Shown: positions 43,705 to 56,237, counted from the first letter of the stretch. The stretch is 64,000 bases of DNA from Arcuatula senhousia (GCA_963971305.1 OZ020308.1:20121092-20185091), one strand, 5' to 3'. Notes: generated by a model from the sequence alone, not told the origin. Made by a program: numbers and translations.

Positions 43705-45902
43705 ATAAGCATGGCATTTGTGGCATTTATATTTTTGGATTAATTAGTATACATAAATTATATAAGGTACAAATATTTAATTTTGTTTCACTATTTATTT
43801 TCATATCAAGTTAATCATTGATTACTTTACATTTACTTTTTGATTACTTGATTCCCATTGGGAAACAGTTTTTGATTACATTTCTATAAATATATGATTA
43901 TTTGATTACTTTGGCATAAAAAATGCTAATTACTTGATACCTGGTACCCCCCATGAGGAGCCCCTGCTTTAAAATCTGAAACGTGTAACAATCAGTTACA
44001 ATTTTCTCAAAAACTTTTTAAAAAAATCTACTTCATATTCAAACTAAATAATTCAAAATCATTTTGTAATGTTTCGTGATTGGCGATTTTTATAACTCGT
44101 GTTTTTTTTCTGCAATTATTAAGCACGTGTTTTCGTGTTGGAACCCCCCCCCCCCCCACCCTTACCACCTCCATGATAGGCTTATTAGCAATCTTAATCT
44201 TTAGTTCTCAGCGTCAAACGTGGGATAAGGCTGCTTTAGTGGTATTTTCAAATGCAAAATATATGAAAAGGGTGTAGAGAAGTGGGCCCCCAGCCAAAAA
44301 CACGCACACACCACAAGTTTTATTGTCGCCTGAAGAGGTTTATACACACTGGCAAATCAAGGAGACTCATTTGGAGATTTATCTTTATTTTTTTTTTGGG
44401 GGGGGGGGGTGTCAAACCGCAAATGTTTCTTCCCTTTTCAAGCTTCATTCTACGTTGTTTTCTTATAAGTCTCATAACGTTATATTTAGTTTGATTATAT
44501 ATACTAGTAGTTTGAATAATAATTAACTACATTTTCTTGTAAATGAGTGGCATGATAAGGTCCTCTTCTTTTTGTCTTTTTCTTTAGTTAATTCCATGTT
44601 GTTTTCAGGAATGAATAAATGAGCTCAATATTCTTAGAGGCCTTTATTCGACCAAAGATGCCCACGAATTTAATCATTCAAAACTTTGACTTCAAATCGT
44701 TAAACAAACGAAATACCTTTTCATTAAAATGACAGTTATGCGACCTCACTAAAAATACACTGTATTAAAATTGACAGACTTATAAAAAGTCCTGCTACTA
44801 AATATTAAAAATAAACCTGTGGGAGCTCTTGTATGTCAATATTAAAGCTGCGCGATTTAATTTCAGGAGAAACTGCCATGGTTGGAAGCTCGAGATCGGA
44901 TTACCATTGTTTGGTCTTGTTTTTGTCAGGACAGTACACTACAAGTGCTCTAAAAGCATATGATAATTTTTGATGATGATAATGATGACAAGGTGACAGT
45001 AAATTTTCCTTCCATCGATACCACATTTGATTGCATATCATACCTGGAAAGAATGCTCTTGCATATATGAAAATGTGAAAATAAAATTACACATATTGAA
45101 ATCATATGCCTTTATTTTTTTTTACTTTTTTTAGCCTAGGTAGCTTGAGTTTCTATTTAGCAGTTTAGAATTTAACTACATAAAACATTGTTCATGTATA
45201 CACATTTTTTCTTCCTTATTGCTTCTGGAGGTGATCAATGAAAAATATCAGTATGAGAATAAACAGTGACCGAATTATATGCAAGCTGCACGTTTTATAG
45301 ACCTGTTTTAGTTGTAGAAAGCAAAAGATTTGCAAAACAATTTCAAAGGAGATTTCTAAGAAGTTGAACAAAAGGCTGACGGACACAGCGTACGGACGGG
45401 TGAAGAAGCAGAGTAACGGTAATTGCAATAGAAGAAAGTAAATAATATTACTTTATTCCAGCCTCATTTATGTATGTATGTATTAGAAAAAACGTACAAA
45501 TAATATTTGTTTTAATATTTTTCTTTCAAAAATTAATGTATGTTTGATCTACATGTATAACCGTTCTCTGATAATAACCAAAGGCTGGAGCACCTGAGTT
45601 CACTCTAGTTTCGACTGGAGTTCGCGTTGTTGATTGATATTCAGTTATTTAGTGTTTCCATGTTTTAAATGTTGTCTGTTTTGTCCCGTTCTTGTTGGTG
45701 TTTACTGGTTTTGTCTCTGCCTTTTCGGACTTTTGACATTCGGATGCCCCATTGGTACCACTGCTTCTTGTAAAAATAAACTGCATACGCATAAATATTA
45801 TTATTAGCATTTATTTCATTTTTCAGCGATGTATTTATTTAGGTAATTTTAAGATGTGCAGTTAGCAGGTGTAATTAATCATAGACATGTATATTCAAAT
45901 GT
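43705..45902. other. Unassigned AT-rich sequence
   Basis: No gene recognised. Homopolymer runs (C-run 44145-44160, T/G-run 44388-44410), GATTACTTGATT words at 43800-43950, and a decayed GCTGACGGACACAGCGTACGG remnant near 45375. Confidence 0.4.
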
Positions 45903-46286
45903 GAGTGAATGAGTTGGTGTTTTACGCCAGTGTAACGCTACATATTAGGTTATTTACAGGCGATGAATATGAAATAAAAATGACAACAAAGTTCCAGACA
46001 ATAAATTTTGCTACGCCTGACGCGCGTTTCGTCTATTCAAGACTCATCAGAGGCACTCTACCAAAAATATTGAAAATGCCAAACACTGTATGAAAGGATG
46101 ATAAAATGAACATGAAATGATGATGATAAATGAAATATGGGGTTGGGTGAGAAACAAAGGAAATTTTGAAGAACCACAGGAAAAGGGGAGATGTGGGTGG
46201 TGGCTGCACTATTTGGCGGTCCACAAAGGGATCTTTTACGTGCATGAGGCGTGGCATCTCCTCACACGTTGACCCACTATGGTCGG
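45903..46286 (-). mobile_element. SINE-A 3' part with an internal 115-bp insertion
   Basis: Tail and 3' end at 45903-45980, then foreign sequence 45982-46096, then family sequence to ACGTTGACCCACTATGGTCGGC. It is joined to LINE-X at 46286 with the same junction as 29041/29042. Confidence 0.85.
45982..46096. mobile_element. Dispersed repeat inserted in SINE-A
   Basis: CTACGCCTGACGCGCGTTTC and GACTCATCAGAGGCACTC belong to a repeat I associate with mussel genomes. It interrupts SINE-A between ATGAAATA and AAAGGATGAT. Boundaries are approximate. Confidence 0.6.
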
Positions 46287-46745
46287 CATTATGTGTTGGT
46301 AAATTATCAGTAAAATAATGTAACAAATTATCATCAATAGACTCGTCTTTAAACAAATGAATATAAAAACTTCTAAATTCATTTATTATACCATCAGTAT
46401 CTTTAACAACTTCACCATTTACGTTTCTTATTTCAGATACATTTTTCTTTTTACCCTTCTTCGCTTCATTTTGAAAAAAATATTTACATGTTTCATTACA
46501 ATTCAAATCTTTTAGCTCTAATTTACGACCCCTTAAAATTATCAAAATAATACATTTTAATTTCTTGTTTCAACTCTCTAATTTGTTCACAATATTGACC
46601 AGGACTGACCCTTACCTCTTTCAATAAACAAAAATATTTACTCTCTAATTCTTTAATCACTTTAGATTTAGCTTTGTTCTTCTTCTTACCCAAGTCAAAA
46701 AATTCCCTTACCGATCACCCTTCCAAATCATTTTCAAATCAGCAA
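46287..46745 (-). pseudogene. LINE-X ORF2 fragment (second chimera copy)
   Basis: Reverse-complement counterpart of 28564-29041. The reading frame is better preserved here (LKDLNCNETCKYFFQNEAKK, VSEIRNVNGEVVKDTDGI, FKDESIDDNLLHYFTDN), so this copy is less decayed. It diverges from the first copy beyond AATCAGCAATTTG at 46745. Confidence 0.82.
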
Positions 46746-46963
46746 TTTGAAAGTGATTTGGAGATGATGCAAATTCACATGCAAATTAGCTTTCCAAATC
46801 ATAACCAATTCAACTGATTATAATATCTTCATCGAAATCATAACCAAATCACTCCAAACAAAATAATCCCTCCCCCTTATTCCCTTTCCAAATTACATTC
46901 AAATTGTTACCAAATTATTTTCAACTTGCTTCCATATCACAATCAAATTAGTTTCATGGTTAG

Positions 46964-47193
46964 TTAGTTAGTTATTGCTTTACTCCCAAGCAGCACGATT
47001 TCGGCTATATCCGGGAGATTAACATGAAAATGGTGATACAATGAACATGAAATGATGATGAAGAAATGGGGACACATGGCCAATCGGGTAGGATGGTTTT
47101 GACTGCCACTGGAAAAAGGAGTGATGGGTAGGGATGGGAAATCTTGCCTCCTGCATGGGGATCCTACGGGTCCTACTGTTACCGAGACCTGCA
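46964..47193 (-). mobile_element. SINE-B, 5'-truncated
   Basis: Tail TTAGTTAGTTAG to CCGAGACCTGCA. The head is missing and SINE-A follows immediately in the same orientation. Confidence 0.85.
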
Positions 47194-47672
47194 GTGAGTG
47201 AGTTGGTGTTTTACGCCCGTGCAACGCTATATAGGTTATTTACAGGTGATGAACATGAAAAGGGTGATAAAATGAACATGAAATGATGATGATAAATGAA
47301 ATGTGTAGATGGGATGGGACACAAAGGATCGGTAAATTTTGAAGAACCACAGGAAAAGGGGAGAGATGGGTAGGGGCGGAAAATTTAGCCTATGTGGTGC
47401 ACTACTTGGCGGTCCACAAAGGGTCTCTTACGTGCATGAAGCGTGGCATTCTCCACACACGTTGGCACACTATGGTCAGCGGTCAGGGTTTCCGTATTAT
47501 AGACTTGACAACCCCCGCGGACAAGGGCCACCGTATTCAGCCACCTAGGGTACACACTTGGTCGCTCTGTGGGCTGAGCACTGACCCGATGTCAGAATCC
47601 CAAGACCCTTAGCTCTTACGACAAGCTAGGCTCTGCTGCGGGCCTATTCGCCACCCGGGTCCCGCACGGGAC
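47194..47672 (-). mobile_element. SINE-A, full length
   Basis: 479-bp copy directly abutting the SINE-B fragment. No clear target duplication, so the pair may have arisen by insertion at the truncation point or by a joined transcript. Confidence 0.88.
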
Positions 47673-48157
47673 TAACTGAAAAATAGTAAGTCGCTGAAAA
47701 TCAATAGGAACAGATTTATAATCTGCTCAAAAGAAAGCAATAATACGTTAACTTTAAACACTGTATAAAATAAATCGACGAAAAATGGATCTTTAAATAG
47801 AACTTGCAATAGTGTACAGGTGAAAATCAATCGTAGAGGAAAATTACACAAGAGACACTTGCGACTTTATAACGATTTAAAATACACATAAAAAATCTAA
47901 TGACAAAAATCGTAGATAAATAGAACTTCAAAAAAGAAAATACACTTATGAAAAGTGAAAAAACAAAACCGTATCCAAAAATCAGAGTCCATAGACAAAA
48001 AGCGGTTCAGTTTTGGGGGATATCCATATGACAAAGGTCCATTTCACAAATTAAGCATCGTATCCGGGGTTTGCAAGTCCAGTGGATTCGAAGGGGGAGG
48101 ATCGGAAATGTCAATCAATGACTCCCCAGTCAAATTCGCAGGGGCTTTCATGGGTAA
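47673..48157 (-). other. LINE-X ORF1/ORF2 spacer
   Basis: Non-coding, closely similar to 57880-58237 over most of its length (for example TTTAAATCGTTATAAAGTCGC on the minus strand). It follows ORF1 on the minus strand. Confidence 0.6.
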
Positions 48158-49311
48158 CATCATCGGGGGCTTCTTATCTTGAACATCGTCTGTTTGTCTT
48201 TAGTTTTTCCTTTTCTTCGTCATTCTTTCGTCTGTTTCCATCACAGGCGTCGTCTGTTCCTCCGTCATCTGATTATTGTCCGACCGATCATGATCTTCAA
48301 CAGTACCAGTCCCCTCTAGCGCCTGTCTTGCGGTGGGACCCATAATACCACTCTCCTGCCCCCTTGCACGCTTGTCTTGCCGGGGGGGGGCATTTCTCCA
48401 CCATTTTCTTCCGCCCTCTCAGTGGTCTGGCTCACTGGAAGGGCATCTTCTGCCGGGAAACAACATCTGCATAGCTGTTGCCTTCCTCTCTGCGCGGACA
48501 ATTGGCTCTTGTATGCCCGACCTCGTGACACAAGACGCACTGTGCCCTCCTTCCCATAAGGGTAATAAGAACTTTCTTATTTCTGCTGTTTATGGAATGC
48601 TGTCTTTGCTCTAACGGAGCACACCATCTCGCCATCAATAGCACCGGTCTTCAGTCTTAGTCGAAGTTGCCCATGTAACTTTCTATTAACTCCAACTTCA
48701 TATGGAGAGGAAACCAATGAATCCTAAACTTGACTTTCATCCTGTCTATTCGATTCACCACAAACTGCGTTCCCTCCTTTCCTTGTAGAACACCCATGTC
48801 GTCGAATCTTACTACTATTTCGTCTGATCTAAAAAGCATCATCCAAGTTGCTTCGTCCGCGCCATTTTTGTAGAGTCCCTTAATCTGCTCAAAGAGGAAC
48901 AGCCCCTCGACTTCCTCCAAAACTTTCGTCCTGGTGTTGACCCTCCTAGGACCGTCAAAACTCAACTTCAAGGTTAGTTAGTTAGTTATTGCTTTACTCC
49001 CAAGCAGCGCGATTTCGGCTATATCCGGGAGATGAACATGAAAGTGGTGATACAATGAACATGAAATGATGATGAAGTGGAGGAAATGGGGACACAAGGC
49101 CAATCGGGTAGGAGAGTGTTGACTGCCACAGGAAAAAGGAGTGATGGGTAGGGACGGGAAAGTTTGCCTCCTGCATGGGGATCCTACGGGTCCTACTCTT
49201 ACCTAGACTTGCAGCAGAGTTCTTTAACGTGCAAGGAACGTGACATTTTCCCTACACGGTGCACCACCATGTGCGAGCCATTACATATCTATCATATGAA
49301 TCGGAACGCAT
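48158..49311 (-). pseudogene. LINE-X ORF1, copy at 48-49 kb, split by SINE-B
   Basis: Starts with ATG at 49311 (ATGCGTTCC; the related start is ATGGGTTCC). The N-terminal region 48657-48971 is the best preserved: LSFDGPRRVNTRTKVLEEVE, WMMLFRSDEIVVRFDDMGVL and FRIHWFPLHMKLELIE, an RRM-like nucleic-acid-binding arrangement. The zinc knuckle CVLCHEVGHTRANC lies at about 48495-48536. The tail has one or two degraded 16-residue units and ends in frame-shifted sequence. SINE-B at 48975-49270 separates the first about 13 codons from the rest. The copy at 59 kb shows the unbroken site. Confidence 0.8.
48975..49270 (-). mobile_element. SINE-B, 5'-truncated, at a known empty site
   Basis: Tail at 48975, truncated within the family at CACGGTGCACCACCAT. 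The homologous uninterrupted sequence at 59070-59080 (CAAGGTGCGAGC) defines the insertion point. At most a 2-bp overlap (GT) is shared. Confidence 0.88.
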
Positions 49312-49473
49312 TCTCGCGGATGGGTCCGTAACTTCTCAACGGGAAATCTTTTTTTAGTTTTTAAACGTTTTTATTCAAGAAATCATGTATATACAAGTAC
49401 AATACATAATAAAAGCACAATATCACAGACAATACATTGTACAAGTTATACAGATTACAACAATACACAATTA

Positions 49474-49573
49474 NNNNNNNNNNNNNNNNNNNNNNNNNNN
49501 NNNNNNNNNNNNNNNNNNNNNNNNNNNNNNNNNNNNNNNNNNNNNNNNNNNNNNNNNNNNNNNNNNNNNNNNN
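49474..49573. other. Assembly gap (100 N)
   Basis: Exactly 100 unknown bases within the LINE-X 3' UTR. Flanks repeat CAATACACAATTA and CATCAATACACAATTACATC. The parallel copy at 59265-59285 has only a few bases between the same flanks. Confidence 0.98.
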
Positions 49574-50241
49574 CATCAATACACAATTACATCAATAGCA
49601 ATTTACAATACATAATTTACATTCAACAGCAATTTAAAGTAATTTCATCAGTATCAATATCAACATTACAAAATAAATCAGTTTGTCGCCAATAATCATT
49701 AAATTCTAATCTTTGCAATCTATAAAAATCTGCAGTTATTCTTACCTTAATTCATCCAAAAATTTCATATAAATATTATTACAAGTAACAGTTTTCTTCT
49801 CAAACTTTTCAGATTCCTATTTAACCAAATCGATTTACAATACAATTCAATGACATAAAGTACAATACTACATGCATGTTTACCAACAACGTCAAAATCT
49901 AATTTCAAAATATGCTTTGCATTTAAAACAATATCGCCGTTAGTAAAAAGCAACAATCCAATTTCTAATCAAAGTTAACAGTTACTTTACATATCCACAT
50001 TCATAAAATAAATGACGTAACGTCTCAGGGAACTTTCGATCTATCAAAATTGAAATTAAACATTCTACCATTAGTCGGTAAAACGCTGTGAACAATCTTG
50101 TACAAAATATCTCTAGAAAACTTGTCAATCCTTTTTAAAAAATTTACAATATATAACTTTCACTGGTCAAACAACATTGAAATCGACTTTTTTACATTCT
50201 AAGAATACATTTCAATCCTTAATACATTTCTTATAAAACGG

Positions 50242-50649
50242 TGCCCACAAAGCGACTGGGATGTGTGCCCCAGGTGGTTGAATGGGGCAGCCCTGACATC
50301 GAGCGATGCGGGGTCGTCAGGCGATAATGCAGAAAACCTGACCGCAAACCATAGTGGTGCACCGTGTTGGGAAAAATGTCACGTTCTTCGCACGCTAAAG
50401 AACCCTGCTGCAGGTCTCGGTAAGAGTAGGACCCGTAGGATCCCCATGCAGGAGGCAAAATTTTCCGTCCCTACCCATCACTCCTTTTTTTTAGTGGCAG
50501 TCAAAACTCTCCTACCCGATTGGCCTTGTGTCCCCATTTCCTCATCTTCATCATCATTTCATGTTCATTGCACCATCATTTTCATGTTCATCTCCCGGAT
50601 ATAGCCGAAATCGTGCTGCTTGGTAGTAAAGCAATAACTAACTAACTAA
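50242..50649 (+). mobile_element. SINE-B, 5'-truncated, 12-bp target duplication
   Basis: Starts inside the family at TGCCCACAAAGCGACTGGG and ends in AACTAACTAA. Flanked by CTTATAAAACGG at 50230-50241 and 50650-50661. It lies inside LINE-X. Confidence 0.93.
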
Positions 50650-51274
50650 CTTATAAAACGGGGTCAAAACATCACAATGCGGAATCGATAATGACATAAA
50701 ATCTTTATTATAATCACGCAATTTAAATCCAATAAAGTAAATCGAAAACAAAATACAAACTTAGCCTCTCTCTTATTAATAACATCATGTAAATGTTTCA
50801 ATCGTAAAGATTTATATAAAAAAAATTCTATATCACCAACACCTAATCCACCTAATAACTTATCAAAATACATAGTATCTCTTGCTAATGGTTCTCTCGA
50901 ACTATTCCATAAAAATGTAAAAACTAACTTTTGAAATCTCTTAATATAAACTTTAGACATATGTATAACACTACCAATATACCATAACTTAGAACAAGCT
51001 AAAACATTAATAACAATAACTTTTTCTAATAAAGACAAACTTCTATACTTCCACATGTGAAAAAGATTTTATATTTTCAAAAATATACAATTCCATGTAT
51101 CATCTTGCGTTACACCTCCAAATTTTATTCCTGCAATTTTTAAACTTTCAACAAAATCTATTCCAAAGCGATAATTATCTTTTTTATCCTTCTATGCGCC
51201 AAGCCATAATCCTTTTGTTTTATTATGTCTCCCCTTCCCAGAAGGGGGAGACATATTGTTTTTGTGTCAGTTCC

Positions 51275-51525
51275 ACCCCTTTGTGGACCGCCCAGTAGTG
51301 CACCACATAGGCTAAATTTTCCGCCCCTACCCACCTCTCCCTTTTTTCCTGTGGACGTCAAAATTTACCGGTCCTTTGTTTTCCACCCCATCCCCATATT
51401 TCATTTCATTCATCATCATCATTTCATGTTCATTTTATCATCCTTTTCATGTTCATCGCCTGTAAATAACCTATATAGCGTTGCACGGGCGTAAAACACC
51501 AACTCACTCACTCACTCACTCACTC
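51275..51525 (+). mobile_element. SINE-A, 5'-truncated
   Basis: Starts at ACCCCTTTGTGGACCGCCC and ends with a (CTCA)n tail of about seven units. Inserted near the 5' hairpin of Hp-3; no clear duplication. Confidence 0.88.
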
Positions 51526-52594
51526 TTCTTCTCATACAAAGCGTGTCCGGGCCATAACTTTTTTATCCTTTGAGATAGGGCTTTGATATTTGGCATGTAG
51601 ATTTATTACCATCAGACGATGTGTTGCGTACCAGAATGACCTTCGTATGACCTTGACCTTTGACCTCGAGGTCAAATTAATGCTAATTTTACATCCAAAG
51701 TGTTCCGGGCCAAAACTTTTTTGTTCTTTGACAAAGGACTTTGATATTTGACATGTGGATGTATCACCATCAGACGATGTGTCGCATACCAGAATGACCT
51801 TCATATGACCTTGACCTTTGACCTCAAGGTCAAATTAATGCTAATTTTACATCCAACTGTACTGGGCCATAACTTTTTTGTTCTTTGACAAAGGACTTTG
51901 ATATTTGGCATGTAGATGTATCACCATGAGACAATGTGTTGTATACCAGAATGAACTTCATATGACCTTGACCTTTGACCTCAAGATCAAATTAATGCCA
52001 ATTTTACATCCAAAGTGTTTCGGGCCATAATTTTTTTGTTCTTTGACATAGGGCTTTGATATTTGGCATGTGGATGTATCACCATAAGACGATGTGTCGT
52101 GTATCAAAATGACCTTCGTATGACCTTGACATTTGACCTAAAGGTTAAAGTAATGCTAATTTTATATTGAAAGTGTGTCTGTGCCATAACTTTTTTGTTC
52201 TTTGACTTAGGGCTATAATATTTGACATGTGAATGTATTACCATGTGACGATGTGTTGCATACCAGAATGAACTTCATATGACCTTGACCTCAAGATCAA
52301 ATTAATGCTCATTTTACATCCAAAGTGTTCCGGGTCATAACTTTTTTGTACTTTGACATAGGGCTTTTATATTTGGCATGTGGATGTATCACCATAGGAC
52401 GATGTGGTGTGAACCTAAATGACCTTCATATGACCTTGACTGAAAGGTTGAATTAATGCTAATTCTACATGGAAAGTGTGTCTGTGTCATTACTTTTTTG
52501 TTCTTTGACATAGGTCTATAATATTTGACATGTGCATGTATCACCATGAGATGATGGGTCGCCTTCCAGAATGACCTTCATATGACCTTGACCT

Positions 52595-53067
52595 TGGAAG
52601 AGGGAGGTTTGACGCCATAAAACCTGGTTAAACCCACCACTTCTTTGGAAGTGCCTGTACCAAGTCAGGACCATTGCGATCCTAAATTCTTCTGGTTTTG
52701 TGTTTCTCTCAAATAAAAATTACAACCAAGTTCCAGACAAGAGCTTCTGTATTTTGTTCATGGTAATTTTCATATCCTACATGTCCTATTATGTTCTACT
52801 TATATACCTAATTCTAAAAAAAAATAACAGTGTCACGCTATTCTGTGTAACTATATATATTATGGACTTGAAGATCGCAATGGAAGAGGGAGGTTTGGCG
52901 CGATATAACCTGGTTTAACCCACCATTTCGTTTGAAATGCCTGTACCAAGTCAGGACCATTGCGATCCACCAATTCTCCGGTATGACTGATTCGTTTTTG
53001 TCATTTTCTCTGGACTATGAGATTGATCATTCAAGTTCGGTAGTTTTGTTATTACCTTTATTTGAAT
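52595..53067 (+). mobile_element. Dispersed repeat inside Hp-3
   Basis: GGAAGAGGGAGGTTTGACGCC ... ACCCACCA..TGCCTGTACCAAGTCAGGACC, present twice (52595-52680 and about 52881-52975) around an AT-rich segment. It interrupts an Hp-3 monomer between ACCTTGACCTT and TCAAGATAAAATTAATGC. A repeat type I associate with mussels. Confidence 0.7.
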
Positions 53068-54367
53068 TCAAGATAAAATTAATGCTATTTTTACACGTTA
53101 AACATGTCTGGGCCATATATATTTTAATCCTTTAAACAAAAAGCTTTGATTTTTAACATGATAATGTGTCATCATGGGAACAATGTGTCACTAACGTTAA
53201 TGACCTTGACCTGTGACTACAATGTCAAATAAATGCTAATTTGGCATGCAAAGCTTTCTAGGCCATAACTTTTTTATCCTTTGACATCGGGCTTTAGAAT
53301 GTAGATGTATAATTATTAAACGATTTGTTGTACAATGTATGTCATTGTGACTTTGACCTTTTGACCTCGAGGTTGAATTTGTGTTATTTAAGGAAGGGGA
53401 GACATCAGTTTTAGTGCGCTAAAATAGTTTTTCCTAGTTTTTATTCAATTTCGAGCCAGACGCTTTACCAAAAATAGCAATTAAATACAAAAATCTATTA
53501 ATACTATAATCTGTAGTTAAAATACTAGTGCTATCATCAGCAAATAAAGAAATCTTACAATTATCCATAGAACCTGGAATATTTAAACCTTTAATACTCT
53601 CATCTTCTCTCACTTTAATGGCAAATGGTTCCAAACAAAGTACATATAAAATTGGCGACAAACTACATCATTGTTTAACAGAGCGAGTAATACTAATAGG
53701 TTCAGTAATAATATTATTAACAAAAACAGAAGAATACAAATCATGATACAAAATCTTTATCCATTTAATCAAATTCGGACCCAAATTATACTTTTCCAAT
53801 GATAAACACGATCAAAAGCTTTCTCTTGATCCAAAGATATGAAACTACAAGGAATATTTTTCATACTAACATAATCTTCAATATTTCGTAACAAATGAGC
53901 ATTATCTAAAATTGATCTACCTTTTACACCACAAGTTTGATCCATATGAACAATAGTATCAATTACATTTCCAATACGATTGCACAATAATTTACTTAAA
54001 ATTTTTACATTATAATTCATTAAACTAATAGGACGATATATATGCCTTTACAGCAAAATGCGTTGAAGTATCTTTACTAATCAAAGTAATATAACACAAT
54101 TTCTGAGAATCAGAAATAGAATTTCTTTTAAAAATACTCTTATACAAATCAAGTAAGGGTGTCTTCAAAATATCAAAAAAGGTAAAATAAAACTCCTTAG
54201 TCAAGCCATCTGGTCCTGGTGACTTATTGCTCTCCATATTCTTTAAAGCATAAAAAATGTCATCAAAAGTAATATCATCTTCACAAGAATCTTTATCTTC
54301 AGCATTAAGTGTTGGTAAATTATCAGTAAAATAATGTAACAAATTATCATCAATAGACTCTTCTTAA

Positions 54368-55022
54368 AAGACATAGAACCTATCAATTTCGCAATTTTTC
54401 ACATTGAATAAAAAGTACATATAATTATTAAAACTATACTATCTAAAACTTACCTTTACCAACATAAAAACTCAATGATTTGCAGTTTTCTATAAAATAA
54501 TCTTATTTTAGTTATTGGCTTTGATTAAGTATTGTCCAGCATAAATATTTACTTTTGGTAAACTGGGTACTGTTAAACTGAGAAACGAAATGTAACCAAA
54601 CGAGGCGAAGCGAAAACGAAATCGGTAAATTAAGAAAAACGACTGGTGTCGGCTAAAATCGATTCAATTTTCCTATTTACCAGTTTCGCTTGATTTCGTT
54701 TCCTTTTTAAATACAGATTTCGGTTGCTAATTTTACTGTTTACGTTTCCTTCTTTACCGATATTGTTTTTGTGCAGCTCCATTTCGTTTGGTTACTGTTT
54801 GTTTCTCAGTTTACCAGTACCCGCAAGTGTTTACATTCTATAATTAGTTTGTCCTCTTTTTTGACTCTGCGTTTTTTTCATCAGTTTTCCGTCGAAAAGA
54901 ATACTTTCTGGCAGTTTTATTGAAAATTTTACAGTTTCTTCAAAGGTTTTACAATTTATTCTTCAAATAGCGTGAATTTTAGTATTTTTTAAAAATTGCC
55001 AAAATGATAGGTTCTATGTCTT
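54368..55022. mobile_element. MITE, 655 bp, 18-bp perfect TIR, inner foldback
   Basis: AAGACATAGAACCTATCA at 54368 and its exact inverse ending at 55022; similarity extends to about 32 bp. A second inverted pair lies inside (GTAAACTG..AACTGAGAAACGAAATGTAACC at about 54558-54600 and its complement near 54790-54825). The target is AT-rich (TTAAA); duplication length cannot be fixed. It interrupts LINE-X between CTATTGATGA-coding and RT sequence. No ORF. Confidence 0.85.
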
Positions 55023-55760
55023 AAACAAATCAATATAAAATCTTCAAAATTCATTTATTATACCATCAGTATTTCTAAAAACTTCACCACTTACATTTCT
55101 TATTTCAGATATATACATTTTTCTTTTTATCCCCTCTTCATCTCAGTTTGAAAAAAATATTTACATGGTGTTTCATTGCAATTCAAATCTTTAATTTTCG
55201 CTCTATTTGCGACCCCTTAAAATATCTAAATAATACATTTTAATTTTTTTTGTATCTGACACCTCTAATTTGTTCACAATATTGACCTGGACTGACCCTT
55301 TCCTCTTTCAATAAACAAAAATATTTTCTCTCAAATTCTTTAATCACTTTAAATTTAACTTTGTTCTTCTTCTTACAATAATCAATATAAAAATCTTTAA
55401 TTCTTTCTTTAAAATAATCCCACATCTGTGGACAAACATCTAATCCATCAATCAAGTCATAAAAAAATTCTCAAAAACTACTACAAAAAGCTCTATCAGA
55501 TAAAATAGAATTATTCAAATGCCAATAGCCGTGACCTTTTTTTACCTCTGTATTATTAACAAAATGAAAAATTACACAATCATGGTCACTATAAGGAAAG
55601 GGATAATTAAAACAATCTTTAACACACGATTTCAAATCGTTCGACATATATAACCTATCTAAACGACAACCAACATCACCTCTTGTCCAGGTTACATTAA
55701 CAGTATTTGGTTAAAAAAATCTATATACATCAAATAATTCAGAATATTTTCTTGCTCAGC

Positions 55761-56237
55761 ATGTATGTGAAAAAAATAATCCGGCCCGCGAAGCGGGTAA
55801 AAAAAATTCCGGCTCGAGGAAAAATCACAGGCCCCCCGAAAATCAAATGGTCCGTGCCTTATACGAATATATTTAAAAAGGATTACAGAAATACAAGAAT
55901 AGGGTGTGTGACAAGATGCAGAGAAACGAGAAACAAAGACATAATTAAAAACATAAGATAAGATCTGTCACAAATATGTACTAAGCTTCAATGCGACAAT
56001 AATTAGAAAACGGGTGCAGTGATAGCCCATTTTCATTTAATCGAGAGAGAAAAAAAAACAGGAAAACAAGTATGTTTTTATGTATAGATGTTATATTCAT
56101 CAATTTTGATTTTCTTTTAGTTAACAAACTAAATACAAATCCATTGTCTATTACACATGGGTACATATGATAAAGCCAATTCCCATGTACCGTATGCATG
56201 TTATGATCGCGTGTCGACCGTCATTGATACTTTTTTA
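55761..56237. other. Unassigned sequence
   Basis: CCCGCGAAGCGGG near 55783 is a small palindrome. Frames at 55707-55961 (+) and 55981-56199 (-) have no motif. Confidence 0.4.

Larger units (their letters stand above)
51225..53437 (+). mobile_element. Hairpin-ended tandem-repeat element Hp-3
   Basis: Begins with the palindrome ATGTCTCCCCTTCC-CAG-AAGGGGGAGACAT (51225-51254); the same word returns inverted near the other end (GGAAGGGGAGACAT, 53392-53405). The body has about nine monomers of about 155 bp (CATAACTTTTTTGTTCTTTG ... CCTTGACCTTTGACCTC.AGGTCAAATTAATGC). Flanks GTTTTATT (51217-51224) and TTTTTATT (53438-53445) look like an 8-bp duplication with one change inside LINE-X. It carries SINE-A and another repeat. 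Confidence 0.8.
49345..55760 (-). pseudogene. LINE-X ORF2 (endonuclease, RT) and 3' end, interrupted
   Basis: Reads from high to low coordinates. APE endonuclease C-terminal part with SDHDCV (about 55585); linker with CEQIRG; RT with NKSPGPDGLTKEFYF (about 54200), DQTCGVKGRSILDNAHLLRN (about 53900), LDQEKAFDRV (first Asp, about 53830) and ISLFADDSTS (catalytic Asp pair, about 53550); SREPLARDTMYFDKLLGGLG (about 50890); a Cys-depleted ETLRHLFYECG tail (about 50010). The 3' UTR ends AATAAAAACGTTT..AAACTAAAAAAAG at about 49350. Insertions: SINE-B 50242, a tandem-repeat element 51225, a MITE 54368, and an assembly gap. Stops and frameshifts disable it. L1/Tx1-type by the GKASGSKLN block. Confidence 0.82.

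Noticed and set aside
55707..55961. 84-codon Lys/Arg-rich frame
   Set aside because: Overlaps the end of LINE-X and an AT-rich palindrome; no motif or start context.
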